Shown: positions 7,416 to 14,267, numbered from the stretch's first letter. The stretch: 17,834 bases of DNA from an uncultured Dyadobacter sp. (GCF_946482605.1 NZ_CAMLSE010000065.1:1-17834), one strand, 5' to 3'. A program made the numbers and translations. Notes: generated by a model not told the origin, from the letters alone.

Positions 7416-8528
7416 TTACCCGAGCTTCTTGCGCAACCAACCCCTTACTGGTTCGTCATATAGCTTCAAACTGATATAAGCCAGCACAATAGCCCCTGAA
7501 AATGTAAGTAATGCATTTGGAAAGGCCTGCCATAATGTAATGCCCTTGTGGTTGCTTACACATGCCACATAAAAGTAGACGAGCACATAATGTGTCATAT
7601 ACAAAGGATAAGAAAGGTCGCCGAGGAATTTGCAGATTTTAGCTTCCATTTGGCTATGCACCACACCACTGGCGCCGATGTACACAATGAGCGGAAAGAT
7701 GATGATAATACAAAAAGCTTCGTACAGTCCATTCATCCAAAGGTGCTGTGCACCGCCTATTCTGGGCATAAGCAAAACGGCCGTGATCAGGATGCTACAC
7801 CATAGGAACGCATGTTTGATACGAGCTGGCCGTGTAACCCGCGATAATAGCAAACCGGCAAAAAACGGAAATATCGTACGTGTTATCCCGACGCGCATGT
7901 GCTCCGCATTCCATGTCCAGCCGCCGGTAACGTCTCCGTTGGGGCTGGTAACCGCGAAATGTAAAAGCACTACGCCTGCCAACACCACAAAGCCAGCCAA
8001 CGCCTTATTCGATAATTTCCTCAGCCCCAGCGCGTAGAATATGTTGGCTATATACTCAAAAAACAATGACCAGCCCACGCTATTGAGCGGATGCATCTCG
8101 AACCAGCCTCGTATATCCATAGAAAGTGGTATCGGCAAGATCGTACACCCTATAAGCCACACAACGATCAGTTTCCATGCCGGTACGGTATGAATAAGCG
8201 GCCAAATGGGAGAGTCGGTAAAGTAAAAACCTATGGCGCCGAGCGTCATACCCAATACAACCAGTGGTTGCAGCCGCTCGAACCGACGGCGAAGAAAGCT
8301 GCCGAAGGTTAGTTTGTCCCAACGGTCGTCGTATGCGTAGCCGATTACAAAGCCGGACAGGAGGAAAAAGAAGTCAACCGCCAGATAACCATGATTTACA
8401 ACGTTATCGAGGCGACTGGTGGCGAGCGGTTCGGTGAGGTGAAAGAATACGACGATGATAGCTGCTACACCACGAAGTCCGTCCAGTATTTGATAATGCG
8501 GCTTCGCGCCAGGTTGGTTATTGTTCAT
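7416..8528 (-). CDS. Membrane acyltransferase, acyltransferase-3 (OafA/YrhL) family
   Basis: The product is 370 residues from the ATG at 8528 (MNNNQPGAKPHYQILDGLRG). A TTG at 8570 overlapping the upstream stop is in frame, but the added 14 residues are unlike the family. The opening motif LDGLRGVAAIIVVFFH holds the conserved histidine of family 3 acyltransferases, and FLRRRFERLQPL holds the conserved arginines after the second helix. About ten hydrophobic segments follow to residue 360. Known members move acyl groups such as acetyl onto sugars of surface polysaccharides or lipids in the inner membrane. The start lies 38 bp after the LysR stop on the same strand, so the two may share a transcript. 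The substrate cannot be read from the sequence. Confidence 0.85.
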   Translation of the reverse strand: MNNNQPGAKPHYQILDGLRGVAAIIVVFFHLTEPLATSRLDNVVNHGYLAVDFFFLLSGFVIGYAYDDRWDKLTFGSFLRRRFERLQPLVVLGMTLGAIGFYFTDSPIWPLIHTVPAWKLIVVWLIGCTILPIPLSMDIRGWFEMHPLNSVGWSLFFEYIANIFYALGLRKLSNKALAGFVVLAGVVLLHFAVTSPNGDVTGGWTWNAEHMRVGITRTIFPFFAGLLLSRVTRPARIKHAFLWCSILITAVLLMPRIGGAQHLWMNGLYEAFCIIIIFPLIVYIGASGVVHSQMEAKICKFLGDLSYPLYMTHYVLVYFYVACVSNHKGITLWQAFPNALLTFSGAIVLAYISLKLYDEPVRGWLRKKLG

Positions 8529-8566
8529 TAACGGCAGGAAATTCGGCAATATACGACGGCAGCATC

Positions 8567-9433
8567 TCAAATTTCAGCCAGCATCTCATAGAGTTTTGTG
8601 ACGGCTTTCTTTTCATAGGCTTCCCGGAGCGAAATAATCATAATGGTGCGCCGCATGTTTTTGCCATCAATAGGGATCGCAGTTACATCGGAGTCGTTTA
8701 CGCTGGTATCACTCAAAATGGTATGCCAATGACCTGTTTTGACAATTTCAAATAACGTAGGTATATCATTTATTTCCATACAAACATTCGGGACCAGATT
8801 GTTTTGGCCGAATGATTCTTCAAAAAACTGTATACTATTATTGCCGCTAAAAGGCAAAGCCAATGGCAGTTCGGCGACTTCCGGAAGTGATATGCTGGTC
8901 TTTTGTGCCAGCGATGAGGTTTTGGCAGTTACCAGCACCATATTAGCCTTTAAAAGTGTCTGGTATTTCAGATGAAGTTCAAGGGGATCGTCGTGAAACG
9001 TCAGAATAAAATCAAAGTGGTGCAGATTGAGTCTTTCAAGCAGATCTTTTGTAGTGCCAAATACGACCTGTATTTTAATATTTGGATATTGACTAGCAAA
9101 CTGTATCAATATTTTAGCGAATAGAATTCGCATGGAATAAATTACACCGACAGTAATTTTTCCTGTATTCAAATTCTTCAAGTCCCGTAAAAGCAGCAAC
9201 CCTTCATTGGCACGGTTTATACTTTGCAATGCATAATCACTAAACAGAAGGCCGGCCTCGGTGAGTGTAATTCTTTTTCCGATACGGTTGAACAGCGGAA
9301 CATTTAATTCATCCTCCAACTGCTTGATTTGCTGCGATAATGTGCTTTGGCTGATATTCAAAGCCGTTGCGGCTTCCGTAAAATTCAATAACTCCTTCGC
9401 TTTTAAAAAGTATCTGAGCTGCCGTAGTTCCAT
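8567..9433 (-). CDS. LysR-family transcriptional regulator
   Basis: The product is 288 residues, the usual LysR length. The N-terminal winged HTH is textbook: MELRQLRYFLKAKELLNFT, EAATALNISQSTLSQQIKQLE, NVPLFNRIGKRITLTEAG (residues 1-65). A linker helix follows, then an inducer-binding domain from about residue 90 (KITVGVIYSM ... FDFILTF ... LALPFSGNN). It is divergent from the EthD-like gene with a 122-bp gap that holds two dyads, the common arrangement in which a LysR protein represses itself and activates the divergent gene in response to a ligand. The downstream acyltransferase may be co-transcribed. The inducer is unknown. Confidence 0.92.
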   Translation of the reverse strand: MELRQLRYFLKAKELLNFTEAATALNISQSTLSQQIKQLEDELNVPLFNRIGKRITLTEAGLLFSDYALQSINRANEGLLLLRDLKNLNTGKITVGVIYSMRILFAKILIQFASQYPNIKIQVVFGTTKDLLERLNLHHFDFILTFHDDPLELHLKYQTLLKANMVLVTAKTSSLAQKTSISLPEVAELPLALPFSGNNSIQFFEESFGQNNLVPNVCMEINDIPTLFEIVKTGHWHTILSDTSVNDSDVTAIPIDGKNMRRTIMIISLREAYEKKAVTKLYEMLAEI

Positions 9434-9447
9434 ATTTCTAAATCGGT

Positions 9448-9472
9448 TTTTTCGATCGATTTCATCGAAAAA
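9448..9472. promoter_or_regulatory. Inverted repeat, probable LysR operator
   Basis: Perfect 9-bp arms TTTTTCGAT and ATCGAAAAA are separated by 7 bp, giving a 25-bp dyad 15 bp upstream of the LysR start. It also ends just before the -33 box of the EthD promoter (9479). That location suits a LysR recognition site that controls both genes. The link to this regulator is inferred from position. Confidence 0.6.
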
Positions 9473-9478
9473 TAACGT

Positions 9479-9509
9479 TTTGCGAATATAGGTGATATTT
9501 TAATATTTG
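9479..9509 (+). promoter_or_regulatory. Bacteroidota-type promoter for the EthD-like gene
   Basis: A -33 TTTG at 9479-9482 and a -7 AATATTTG at 9502-9509 (7 of 8 matches to TAnnTTTG) are separated by 19 bp, the expected spacing for the primary sigma factor of Bacteroidota. Transcription would start near 9515. A second dyad, CTCAA-A-TTGAG at 9519-9529, falls at or just after the start, where a regulator could block or tune expression. Confidence 0.6.
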
Positions 9510-9555
9510 CCCAATGAACTCAAATTGAGCATTTTATCACTTAAATGAATTAACC

Positions 9556-9963
9556 ATGAAACTAACACTATTTGTATCACTCCTCCTTGCTACCACTTGT
9601 TTGGCCGCGTTTGGCCAGGAAAAGCAGAACTCGTCCGTTGTTGAAAAAGGACTGACAAAAGTATCCGTCATGTACCCCTATGCCGAAGGAAAAACCTTCA
9701 ATATGGAGTATTATGAAGCGAAGCATATGCCTATGGTGGCGAAGTTTTTAGGATCAAATCTGGTTAAATACACCATTGAGAAAGGGGTTGCCAGCGGTAT
9801 TCCCAACCAACCATTGCCTTTCATGGCGATCGGCACATTCTATGTCAAAAGCCTCAGCGAGTATCAGGCGGCTATCGGGCCGAACAGAGACGCCATTCGC
9901 GCCGATTTTGCCAATTACACCAATGCATCTCCTGTTATCTTAGTGAGTGAAGTAGTAAAGTAA
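9556..9963 (+). CDS. Secreted EthD-family protein
   Basis: The product is 135 residues. An N-terminal signal peptide (MKLTLFVSLLLATTCLAAFG, cut near QEK) is followed by a single EthD-like ferredoxin-fold domain: TKVSVMYPYAEGKTFNMEYY, EAKHMPMVAKFLG and TFYVKSLSEYQAAI. The EYYEAKHMPM histidine region is the family's usual signature. EthD relatives are dimeric alpha-beta barrel proteins linked to breakdown of small organic compounds. The first was found with the ethyl tert-butyl ether cytochrome P450 system, and its exact role is uncertain. Export from the cytoplasm is a notable addition. The divergent LysR gene is the likely regulator. A stem-loop follows the gene. Confidence 0.82.
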   Translation: MKLTLFVSLLLATTCLAAFGQEKQNSSVVEKGLTKVSVMYPYAEGKTFNMEYYEAKHMPMVAKFLGSNLVKYTIEKGVASGIPNQPLPFMAIGTFYVKSLSEYQAAIGPNRDAIRADFANYTNASPVILVSEVVK

Positions 9964-9975
9964 AGGCTAGTAACA

Positions 9976-9996
9976 GGCATTTTATATAAATCTGCC
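9976..9996. promoter_or_regulatory. Palindromic AT-rich box, site C
   Basis: The first 20 bases read GGCATTTTATATAAATCTGC and the next base is C, making the most complete palindrome of the four copies (GGCA...TGCC ends, TTTATATAAA centre). It lies 12 bp after the EthD stop and about 100 bp before the oxidoreductase operon. It could be an operator for that operon or a dispersed repeat. The extension ctggaagt seen in the other copies is absent here. Confidence 0.45.
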
Positions 9997-10006
9997 GACT
10001 TTGGGT

Positions 10007-10051
10007 AAAGGTCAATAGAACGAGGCTTTTTAGCTCGTCCTCTTGACCTTT
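10007..10051. terminator. Long stem-loop between EthD and oxidoreductase genes
   Basis: Arms 10007-10024 and 10034-10051 pair over 18 positions with two mismatches. The outer nine are perfect (aaaggtcaa / ttgaccttt) and the inner part closes a T-rich loop (gctttttag). Only a short T stretch follows, so it may be a weak bidirectional terminator or an mRNA-end stabilising hairpin for the EthD transcript. Confidence 0.55.
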
Positions 10052-10096
10052 ATTTGTATATGCTCAATCGTCTAGCCATACCAGCCCAGTGAATCC

Positions 10097-10705
10097 ATGA
10101 ACAGAAGAACTGCTATTACACATGTTGCAGCCATGCTCGGCGGGGCTTTGTCCGCTCCGACGTTATTGGCTATGAACCGTTGGGAAAGTCGCGTGCCGTC
10201 AGAAAGTTTTCCGACGGAGTTCAGCTTGACTGGCAACCAGAAACTGATCGTCGCGGAAGTCGCTGAAATGATCATTCCCAGGACGACGACACCCGGAGCG
10301 AAGGATGTGGGTGTTCCGGCGTTCATCGTGATGATGTTGCAGGATTGTTACAAAACGCCGGAGCATAAGAGTTTCGTGGAAGGGCTGAGCAAGCTGGAAG
10401 GGAAGCAGTTTTTGAATATGAATCCGGAGCAGAAAACGGCATTGTTGCAGCAGGTCGAAATCGATTCTGCCGAAGAGATGAAGGCATATCAGGTGCAGCA
10501 GACCAAAATGGGCGACAACGAAGACCGCGAGCAAATGGCGGCCCAGGCGAAAGGGTTACCCTATTGGCGGCTGATGAAAGAGCTTACGATGCTGGGTTAC
10601 TTCACGTCGGAGGAAGGGATAAAATCGTCCTTCGAATACGTCCCCATTCCGGGAAAGCTGGAAATGATCAAAATGAAGCCTAATCAGAAATCTTTCGCCT
10701 ACTAG
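10097..10705 (+). CDS. Gluconate 2-dehydrogenase subunit 3-family protein (Tat-targeted)
   Basis: The product is 202 residues. The start carries a twin-arginine-like leader (MNRRTAITHVAAMLGGALSAPTLLA), suggesting folded export, then a soluble helical domain typical of the small subunit of membrane-associated GMC dehydrogenases: LTGNQKLIVAEVAEMIIPRTTTPGAKDVGVPAFI, then a C-terminal KELTMLGYFTSEEGI motif. Known members act as a hitchhiker or chaperone partner that carries the flavin subunit through the Tat system. The GMC subunit gene starts 15 bp downstream, so they form an operon. The GMC protein has no leader of its own, in agreement with this role. No cytochrome c subunit gene is next to them. 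Confidence 0.88.
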   Translation: MNRRTAITHVAAMLGGALSAPTLLAMNRWESRVPSESFPTEFSLTGNQKLIVAEVAEMIIPRTTTPGAKDVGVPAFIVMMLQDCYKTPEHKSFVEGLSKLEGKQFLNMNPEQKTALLQQVEIDSAEEMKAYQVQQTKMGDNEDREQMAAQAKGLPYWRLMKELTMLGYFTSEEGIKSSFEYVPIPGKLEMIKMKPNQKSFAY

Positions 10706-10720
10706 CCGCCAACCTTCACC

Positions 10721-12436
10721 ATGAACTTAAATTTAAAATCAGACAAAGCACATACATTCGACGCTATCGTAGTCGGTTCGGGAATGACGGGCGGCATGGC
10801 AGCCAAAGAACTCACCGAAAAAGGCTTGCAGGTGCTCATGATCGAGCGCGGACGGGAAGTGAAGCACATCGAAGACTACGATACGGCCATGAAAGGCCCG
10901 TGGGAGTTTGAGCATAGGGGAAAGGTCTCGATCCATTCTGCCGAAGAGTATTGGGCAAACAGCCGTTTCGGGACGTTGGCCAACGAAGAAACCGCACCGT
11001 TTTTTACGGACGATAAAGAGAACCCGTATATAGAGAAACGTCCATTCGATTGGATTAGGGCCTATCACACGGGCGGGAAGTCCATGCACTGGGGCCGGCA
11101 GTCGTACCGGATGAACAAAAAGGATTTCGAAGCAAATGCCAAAGAAGGCATTGCGATAGACTGGCCGATCCGTTACGAAGACCTTGAACCGTGGTATACG
11201 CATGTCGAAAAATTCGTCGGCATCAGCGGCCAGGCCGAAGGTTGGGAGGTTTTGCCGGATGGCCACTACCTGCCTCCCATGCCTATGAGCGCTCCCGAGC
11301 TGTATTTCAGGGAAACGATGATGAAAAAGCTGAACCGGCCTGTCACGATCGGACGCATTGCTAATCTCACCAAGCCGCAGCCCTGGCACACGGATCTCGG
11401 GCGGGCGTCGTGCCAGTATCGCAGCAAATGTGCCAGAGGATGTCCTTATGGCGGTTATTATAGTTCATTATCAGGCTCCATACCGGCAGCGAGGAAGACC
11501 AACAAGCTGACCGTCCTGCACGATACCATTGCCAGCGAGATCATTTACGATGAAAAAACAAAGAAAGCCAAAGGTGTTCGGGTGATCAATCAGAAAACGA
11601 TGGCTGTGGAAGAGTTTTTTGCGAAAATCATATTCCTGAATGCCGGCTCGATGAACTCGGCGGCGCTTTTGCTGAACTCGAAATCAAACCGTTTTCCGAC
11701 CGGATTGGGCAATGACAGTGACCAGGTCGGGCGTAACATCATGGACCATCACCTCGGCGTTGGCGCGAATGCGACGGTCGAGGGCTTTGAAAACGACTAT
11801 ATTTTCGGTCAAAGGCCCAATGCGCTGTACATCCCGCGTTTCCGAAATTGGGGAACCGATAAGAAGGACTTCCTGCGCGGCTACGGATACCAGGGAGGGG
11901 CAAGCAAATCGGATTGGAAACGGGGCATTACGATGAATGGTTTTGGTGCCAGTTTCAAAGAAGATATGACACGCCCCGGCACCTGGACGATGGGCTTCGG
12001 CGGCTTCGGCGAAATCTTGCCCGATCCCACAAACCGTATGTTCCTGGACAAGGAAAAGAAAGACAAATGGGGCATTCCGATGATCGTTTTCGACGCTGCA
12101 TTCGGTGAAAATGAACTCACAATGCGAAAAGATATGATGGCCTCGGCCGTGGAAATGCTGGAAGTAGCAGGCTTCAAAAACGTCACCGGCTTCAACCGGC
12201 AAGACACGCACCCCGGCCTGGGCATCCACGACATGGGCACCGCGCGCATGGGCAAGGACCCGAAAACCTCGGTGCTGAACAAATTCAATCAAATTCACGA
12301 CTGCAAAAACGTGTTCGTCACCGACGGCGCAGCGATGGTATCGTCCTCCTGTGTGAACCCGTCCATTACGTACATGGCTATGACGGCGCGGGCGGCGGAT
12401 TATGCGGTGAGGGAGTTGAAGCGGCAAAATTTGTAG
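10721..12436 (+). CDS. GMC-family FAD oxidoreductase, probable sugar/glucoside dehydrogenase
   Basis: The product is 571 residues. The N-terminal Rossmann motif GSGMTGG (residues 19-25) with IERG binds FAD. GGKSMHWGRQSYR (H123) is the flavin-contact segment. The C-terminal GMC signature has H503 in HDMGTARMG and N546 in CVNPSITYMAM, the likely catalytic His/Asn pair. Cysteines C231, C237 and C241 in CQYRSKCARGC resemble the cluster that binds a 3Fe-4S centre in related FAD glucose dehydrogenases; this is inference. The partner is the subunit 3-like protein just upstream, as in glucoside 3-dehydrogenases that oxidise sugars at C3. It probably works in the periplasm and passes electrons to a cytochrome encoded elsewhere. 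Its last 81 bp recur, diverged, at 14120-14200. Confidence 0.88.
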   Translation: MNLNLKSDKAHTFDAIVVGSGMTGGMAAKELTEKGLQVLMIERGREVKHIEDYDTAMKGPWEFEHRGKVSIHSAEEYWANSRFGTLANEETAPFFTDDKENPYIEKRPFDWIRAYHTGGKSMHWGRQSYRMNKKDFEANAKEGIAIDWPIRYEDLEPWYTHVEKFVGISGQAEGWEVLPDGHYLPPMPMSAPELYFRETMMKKLNRPVTIGRIANLTKPQPWHTDLGRASCQYRSKCARGCPYGGYYSSLSGSIPAARKTNKLTVLHDTIASEIIYDEKTKKAKGVRVINQKTMAVEEFFAKIIFLNAGSMNSAALLLNSKSNRFPTGLGNDSDQVGRNIMDHHLGVGANATVEGFENDYIFGQRPNALYIPRFRNWGTDKKDFLRGYGYQGGASKSDWKRGITMNGFGASFKEDMTRPGTWTMGFGGFGEILPDPTNRMFLDKEKKDKWGIPMIVFDAAFGENELTMRKDMMASAVEMLEVAGFKNVTGFNRQDTHPGLGIHDMGTARMGKDPKTSVLNKFNQIHDCKNVFVTDGAAMVSSSCVNPSITYMAMTARAADYAVRELKRQNL

Positions 12437-12443
12437 GCGCGCG

Positions 12444-12451
12444 TATTTTTG
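12444..12451 (+). promoter_or_regulatory. -7 element upstream of DUF6934-like gene
   Basis: TATTTTTG is a perfect match to TAnnTTTG, 35 bp before the start codon at 12487. No good -33 TTG is seen at 19-21 bp spacing, so the promoter is only half supported. Confidence 0.4.
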
Positions 12452-12486
12452 CACAGATTGATGCCTTACTGGCACCACACACTTAT

Positions 12487-12987
12487 ATGGATATCACAGC
12501 TTATCCGACGTATCAAACCGGAAATCAGGAATTTAGTTTTCATAGCATCGGGCATCAAGGCGCTATTGAGCTGCGCATGCGTATCACATTGATGGACGCA
12601 GAGACCAGATTCTATAATATTGGGTTTGGTGTTTGGGATGCCAGGAGAAGAGATATTGATGATCAGGTCGCCATCCGAAATGGTGATACGGATCGCATTT
12701 TAGCAACAGTTGCACAAAAAGCGCTGGATTTTCTTAAACAGAATCCGAGAGCGAACATTGCCGCGACAGGGTCAGTTTTACCTGGTGAGCTGGCTTTGAG
12801 AACTCGAAAATATCAGATGGGCATTAATGCATATTACCACGAGCTATTCGAATTCTGTAATATCTATGGGTTTAAAGCGGCCAAAGTGGATGGAAAAATG
12901 GTAGGCAATTGGCCGAATTGGGACGGAGAATGGGTGCCTTTTAAACAAGGCACCAATTATGATGCGTTTTTGTTAAATTTAAAGTGA
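12487..12987 (+). CDS. DUF6934-like protein of unknown function
   Basis: The product is 166 residues, cytoplasmic, without signal peptide or membrane segment. It resembles the Bacteroidota family DUF6934: an N-terminal beta-rich half (YNIGFGVWDARRRDIDDQV), a helix ILATVAQKALDFLKQNP, then the recognisable core ANIAATGSVLPGELALRTRKYQMGI (residues about 95-120), which ends with a helix and a C-terminal NWDGEWVPFKQG segment. The family has no known role. Members often occur in several copies per genome in accessory regions, as here beside toxin-antitoxin genes. It lies 50 bp after the GMC stop and begins the cassette bounded by the GMC 3'-end repeat. The family name is recalled from sequence resemblance and should be treated as moderate. 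Confidence 0.6.
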   Translation: MDITAYPTYQTGNQEFSFHSIGHQGAIELRMRITLMDAETRFYNIGFGVWDARRRDIDDQVAIRNGDTDRILATVAQKALDFLKQNPRANIAATGSVLPGELALRTRKYQMGINAYYHELFEFCNIYGFKAAKVDGKMVGNWPNWDGEWVPFKQGTNYDAFLLNLK

Positions 12988-13095
12988 TTTTATATTGAGT
13001 TAAGATAAAGAAGCAGCTATGCCTGATCACAATCCAAGGATATTGAAAGAAAAAGGTCAAACGGACTCTCATGCTCCGTCGATATCGCAATGCGT

Positions 13096-13326
13096 TTATG
13101 CTGGATTTAGCAATCCGAGACAATCTACTTTTGACCGTAAGGCAGCAGAAATGAAGGTTTTTCTGAAACGAAACCCTGTTCCAAAGGAGTTTCTGCGATA
13201 ATCTTGCGCCCCCTCACTTCCAGCAAAGCCAGTAATTCGCTTGATGAGCGCTTTTCCACCGGTTTTGTGTAAGAAGGATAGGTCCTTTCTGGCTTTTTCT
13301 GAAATGCTTAAAGAATATCTGCCCAT
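13096..13326 (-). pseudogene. Broken YoeB/Txe-type toxin gene
   Basis: The first 31 residues (MGRYSLSISEKARKDLSFLH, then KTGGKALIKRI) are a clear YoeB/Txe RelE-fold start. The ATG overlaps the antitoxin stop by 19 bp, the usual coupling. After residue 31 the frame turns into sequence unlike the family (ITGFAGSEGAQDYRR) and ends after 76 residues. The expected GxGxPE, WSRRI, RLVY and terminal His-Tyr motifs are missing in all three frames. A +1 frame beginning ELLALLE near 13240 stays open to 13125 and resembles the next family helix, so a frameshift near 13233-13242 is possible, with further decay after it. The toxin is almost certainly inactive. A 60-residue frame on the plus strand here (13019-13201) has no support. 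Confidence 0.7.
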
Positions 13327-13568
13327 ATATTTTTGAGGTCGCGGATGGAAGTCACTCTTCCAGCCTTAACGTCCTCAATGCCTTCCTTAATGGCATTCAG
13401 AATTTGCGGGTCCGAGAAAAAGACATCGGTTTCAGTATTTTCATCAATGGGCGTGAGTAAAACTGATTTTTTGTTCTTTCCCCGGTGAATGATCACCCGT
13501 TCCTTTTCGGCCAAATCCAGATAGTCTTTCTGTTTTCCCCGGAATTCTCTGGCTGATATAACTCTCAT
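13308..13568 (-). CDS. YefM/Phd-family antitoxin
   Basis: The product is 86 residues from the ATG at 13568. An earlier in-frame start at 13619 would add 17 hydrophobic residues and run through the operator, so it is rejected. The N-terminal Phd/YefM fold that binds DNA is clear (MRVISAREFRGKQKDYLDLA, then VIIHRGKNKKSVLLTP). The C-terminal toxin-binding tail (FFSDPQILNAIKEGIEDV ... IRDLKNIWADIL) is the form found with YoeB/Txe toxins in Bacteroidota. It overlaps the toxin remnant downstream. Two TGTAC-type operator cores sit directly upstream. With the toxin broken, it may survive as a stand-alone repressor or be in decay. Confidence 0.85.
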   Translation of the reverse strand: MRVISAREFRGKQKDYLDLAEKERVIIHRGKNKKSVLLTPIDENTETDVFFSDPQILNAIKEGIEDVKAGRVTSIRDLKNIWADIL

Positions 13569-13570
13569 GG

Positions 13571-13588
13571 TGTACGTTTTCGTGTACA
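13571..13588. promoter_or_regulatory. YefM-type operator, two TGTAC cores
   Basis: TGTACG at 13571-13576 and TGTACA at 13583-13588 lie immediately upstream of the antitoxin start codon, with centres exactly 12 bp apart. In E. coli yefM-yoeB the antitoxin binds TGTACA cores spaced by 12 bp. The match in core, spacing and position argues that autoregulation has been kept although the toxin is broken. Confidence 0.7.
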
Positions 13589-13643
13589 CAAATATAAAGA
13601 TAAGTTTGAATGGAGTCAAGGCAATGTTTTGGTGATTAGAGGC

Positions 13644-14063
13644 TTACCTTCCCTCAATCAGCTTCTCCAACCGCGCCATCATCTCATCCTTTTCTTTCAA
13701 CATCCGCTCATACAATGCAATTTTTTCCTCGTGGAGCTGGATGATTTTTTCAACGGGGTTAATATGCTGAATGTTGACACCGTTATTATTGACTGCATTG
13801 CCTGAGAAGTTGCACGATATATTATTGATCGCCTGCTCTTCATCAAAATGCCGAATCGCCTCAGCCGGGATTTTAAGTATAGCCGAAACCTGTTCCAAAA
13901 TCTCCGAATCGATCTTTTCCTTTTGTTCAAGCGTTGAGATCCTTTGCTGGTTCCATTCTTCGCCGAGCTCAAACGCAAGGAATTCCTGCTTAATTCCGAG
14001 CATCTCCCGGAAGCGTTTCAGATTGCGGCCTTCGTGGATCTTCGGGTTGGAGGTATGTGGCAT
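13644..14063 (-). CDS. XRE-type HTH regulator with C-terminal coiled coil, copy 2
   Basis: The product is 139 residues and paralogous to the gene at 1472-1897. About 80 N-terminal residues differ at only nine positions from SNPKIHEGRN to FDEEQA. The C-terminal coiled coil (LHEEKIALYERMLKEKDEMM ... LEKLIEGR) is also conserved, whereas residues about 82-100 (CNFSGNAVNNNGVNIQ) have diverged. A conserved DNA-binding half with a variable middle suggests the same or similar DNA sites and possibly different partners or ligands. The upstream sequence is also shared, including the palindromic box at 14088. It is divergent from the second propeller gene and lies 75 bp upstream of the antitoxin gene on the same strand. 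A diverged GMC gene end adjoins it upstream. Confidence 0.78.
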   Translation of the reverse strand: MPHTSNPKIHEGRNLKRFREMLGIKQEFLAFELGEEWNQQRISTLEQKEKIDSEILEQVSAILKIPAEAIRHFDEEQAINNISCNFSGNAVNNNGVNIQHINPVEKIIQLHEEKIALYERMLKEKDEMMARLEKLIEGR

Positions 14064-14087
14064 GCAGGAAAGAGATTTAGTTGAAGA

Positions 14088-14108
14088 GGCAATTTAAATA
14101 AATCTGCT
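14088..14108. promoter_or_regulatory. Palindromic AT-rich box, site D
   Basis: The first 20 bases read GGCAATTTAAATAAATCTGC and the next base is T. They match site A at 18 of 20 positions, 25 bp upstream of the XRE copy 2 start, with similarity running on into tgggaagta. The shared block stops near 14114, just before the GMC-like fragment begins. Confidence 0.5.
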
Positions 14109-14119
14109 GGGAAGTAATC

Positions 14120-14200
14120 AATCCGTCCATTACCTACATGGCTATGACGGCACGGGCTGCCGGTTATGCGGTGCGGGAGTTGAAGCAGCAGAATTTGTGA
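14120..14200 (+). pseudogene. GMC oxidoreductase 3'-end fragment
   Basis: These 81 bp align without gaps to the last 81 bp of the GMC gene (12356-12436), with 11 mismatches. They encode NPSITYMAMTARAAGYAVRE then LKQQNL and a stop, with only two residue changes, so selection acted on it as protein before it became a fragment. No upstream GMC sequence precedes it; the XRE unit abuts directly. It is either the stump of a second GMC gene or the far-side copy of an integration target at the GMC 3' end. Confidence 0.85.
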
Positions 14201-14267
14201 GGGGAGAATACATCATGTTTTGAGTCCGGTCGACACTATTTTTTGATGTTGTTTTTTAATAAAATGC

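Noticed and set aside
11684..12478. A 264-residue frame opposite the GMC gene
   Set aside because: It is antisense to a well-conserved GMC C-terminus, is rich in His/Arg/Val, and has no domain.
13019..13201. A 60-residue plus-strand gene after the DUF6934-like gene
   Set aside because: It is antisense to the toxin remnant, has no family match and no supporting promoter; more likely a shadow of the decayed toxin.
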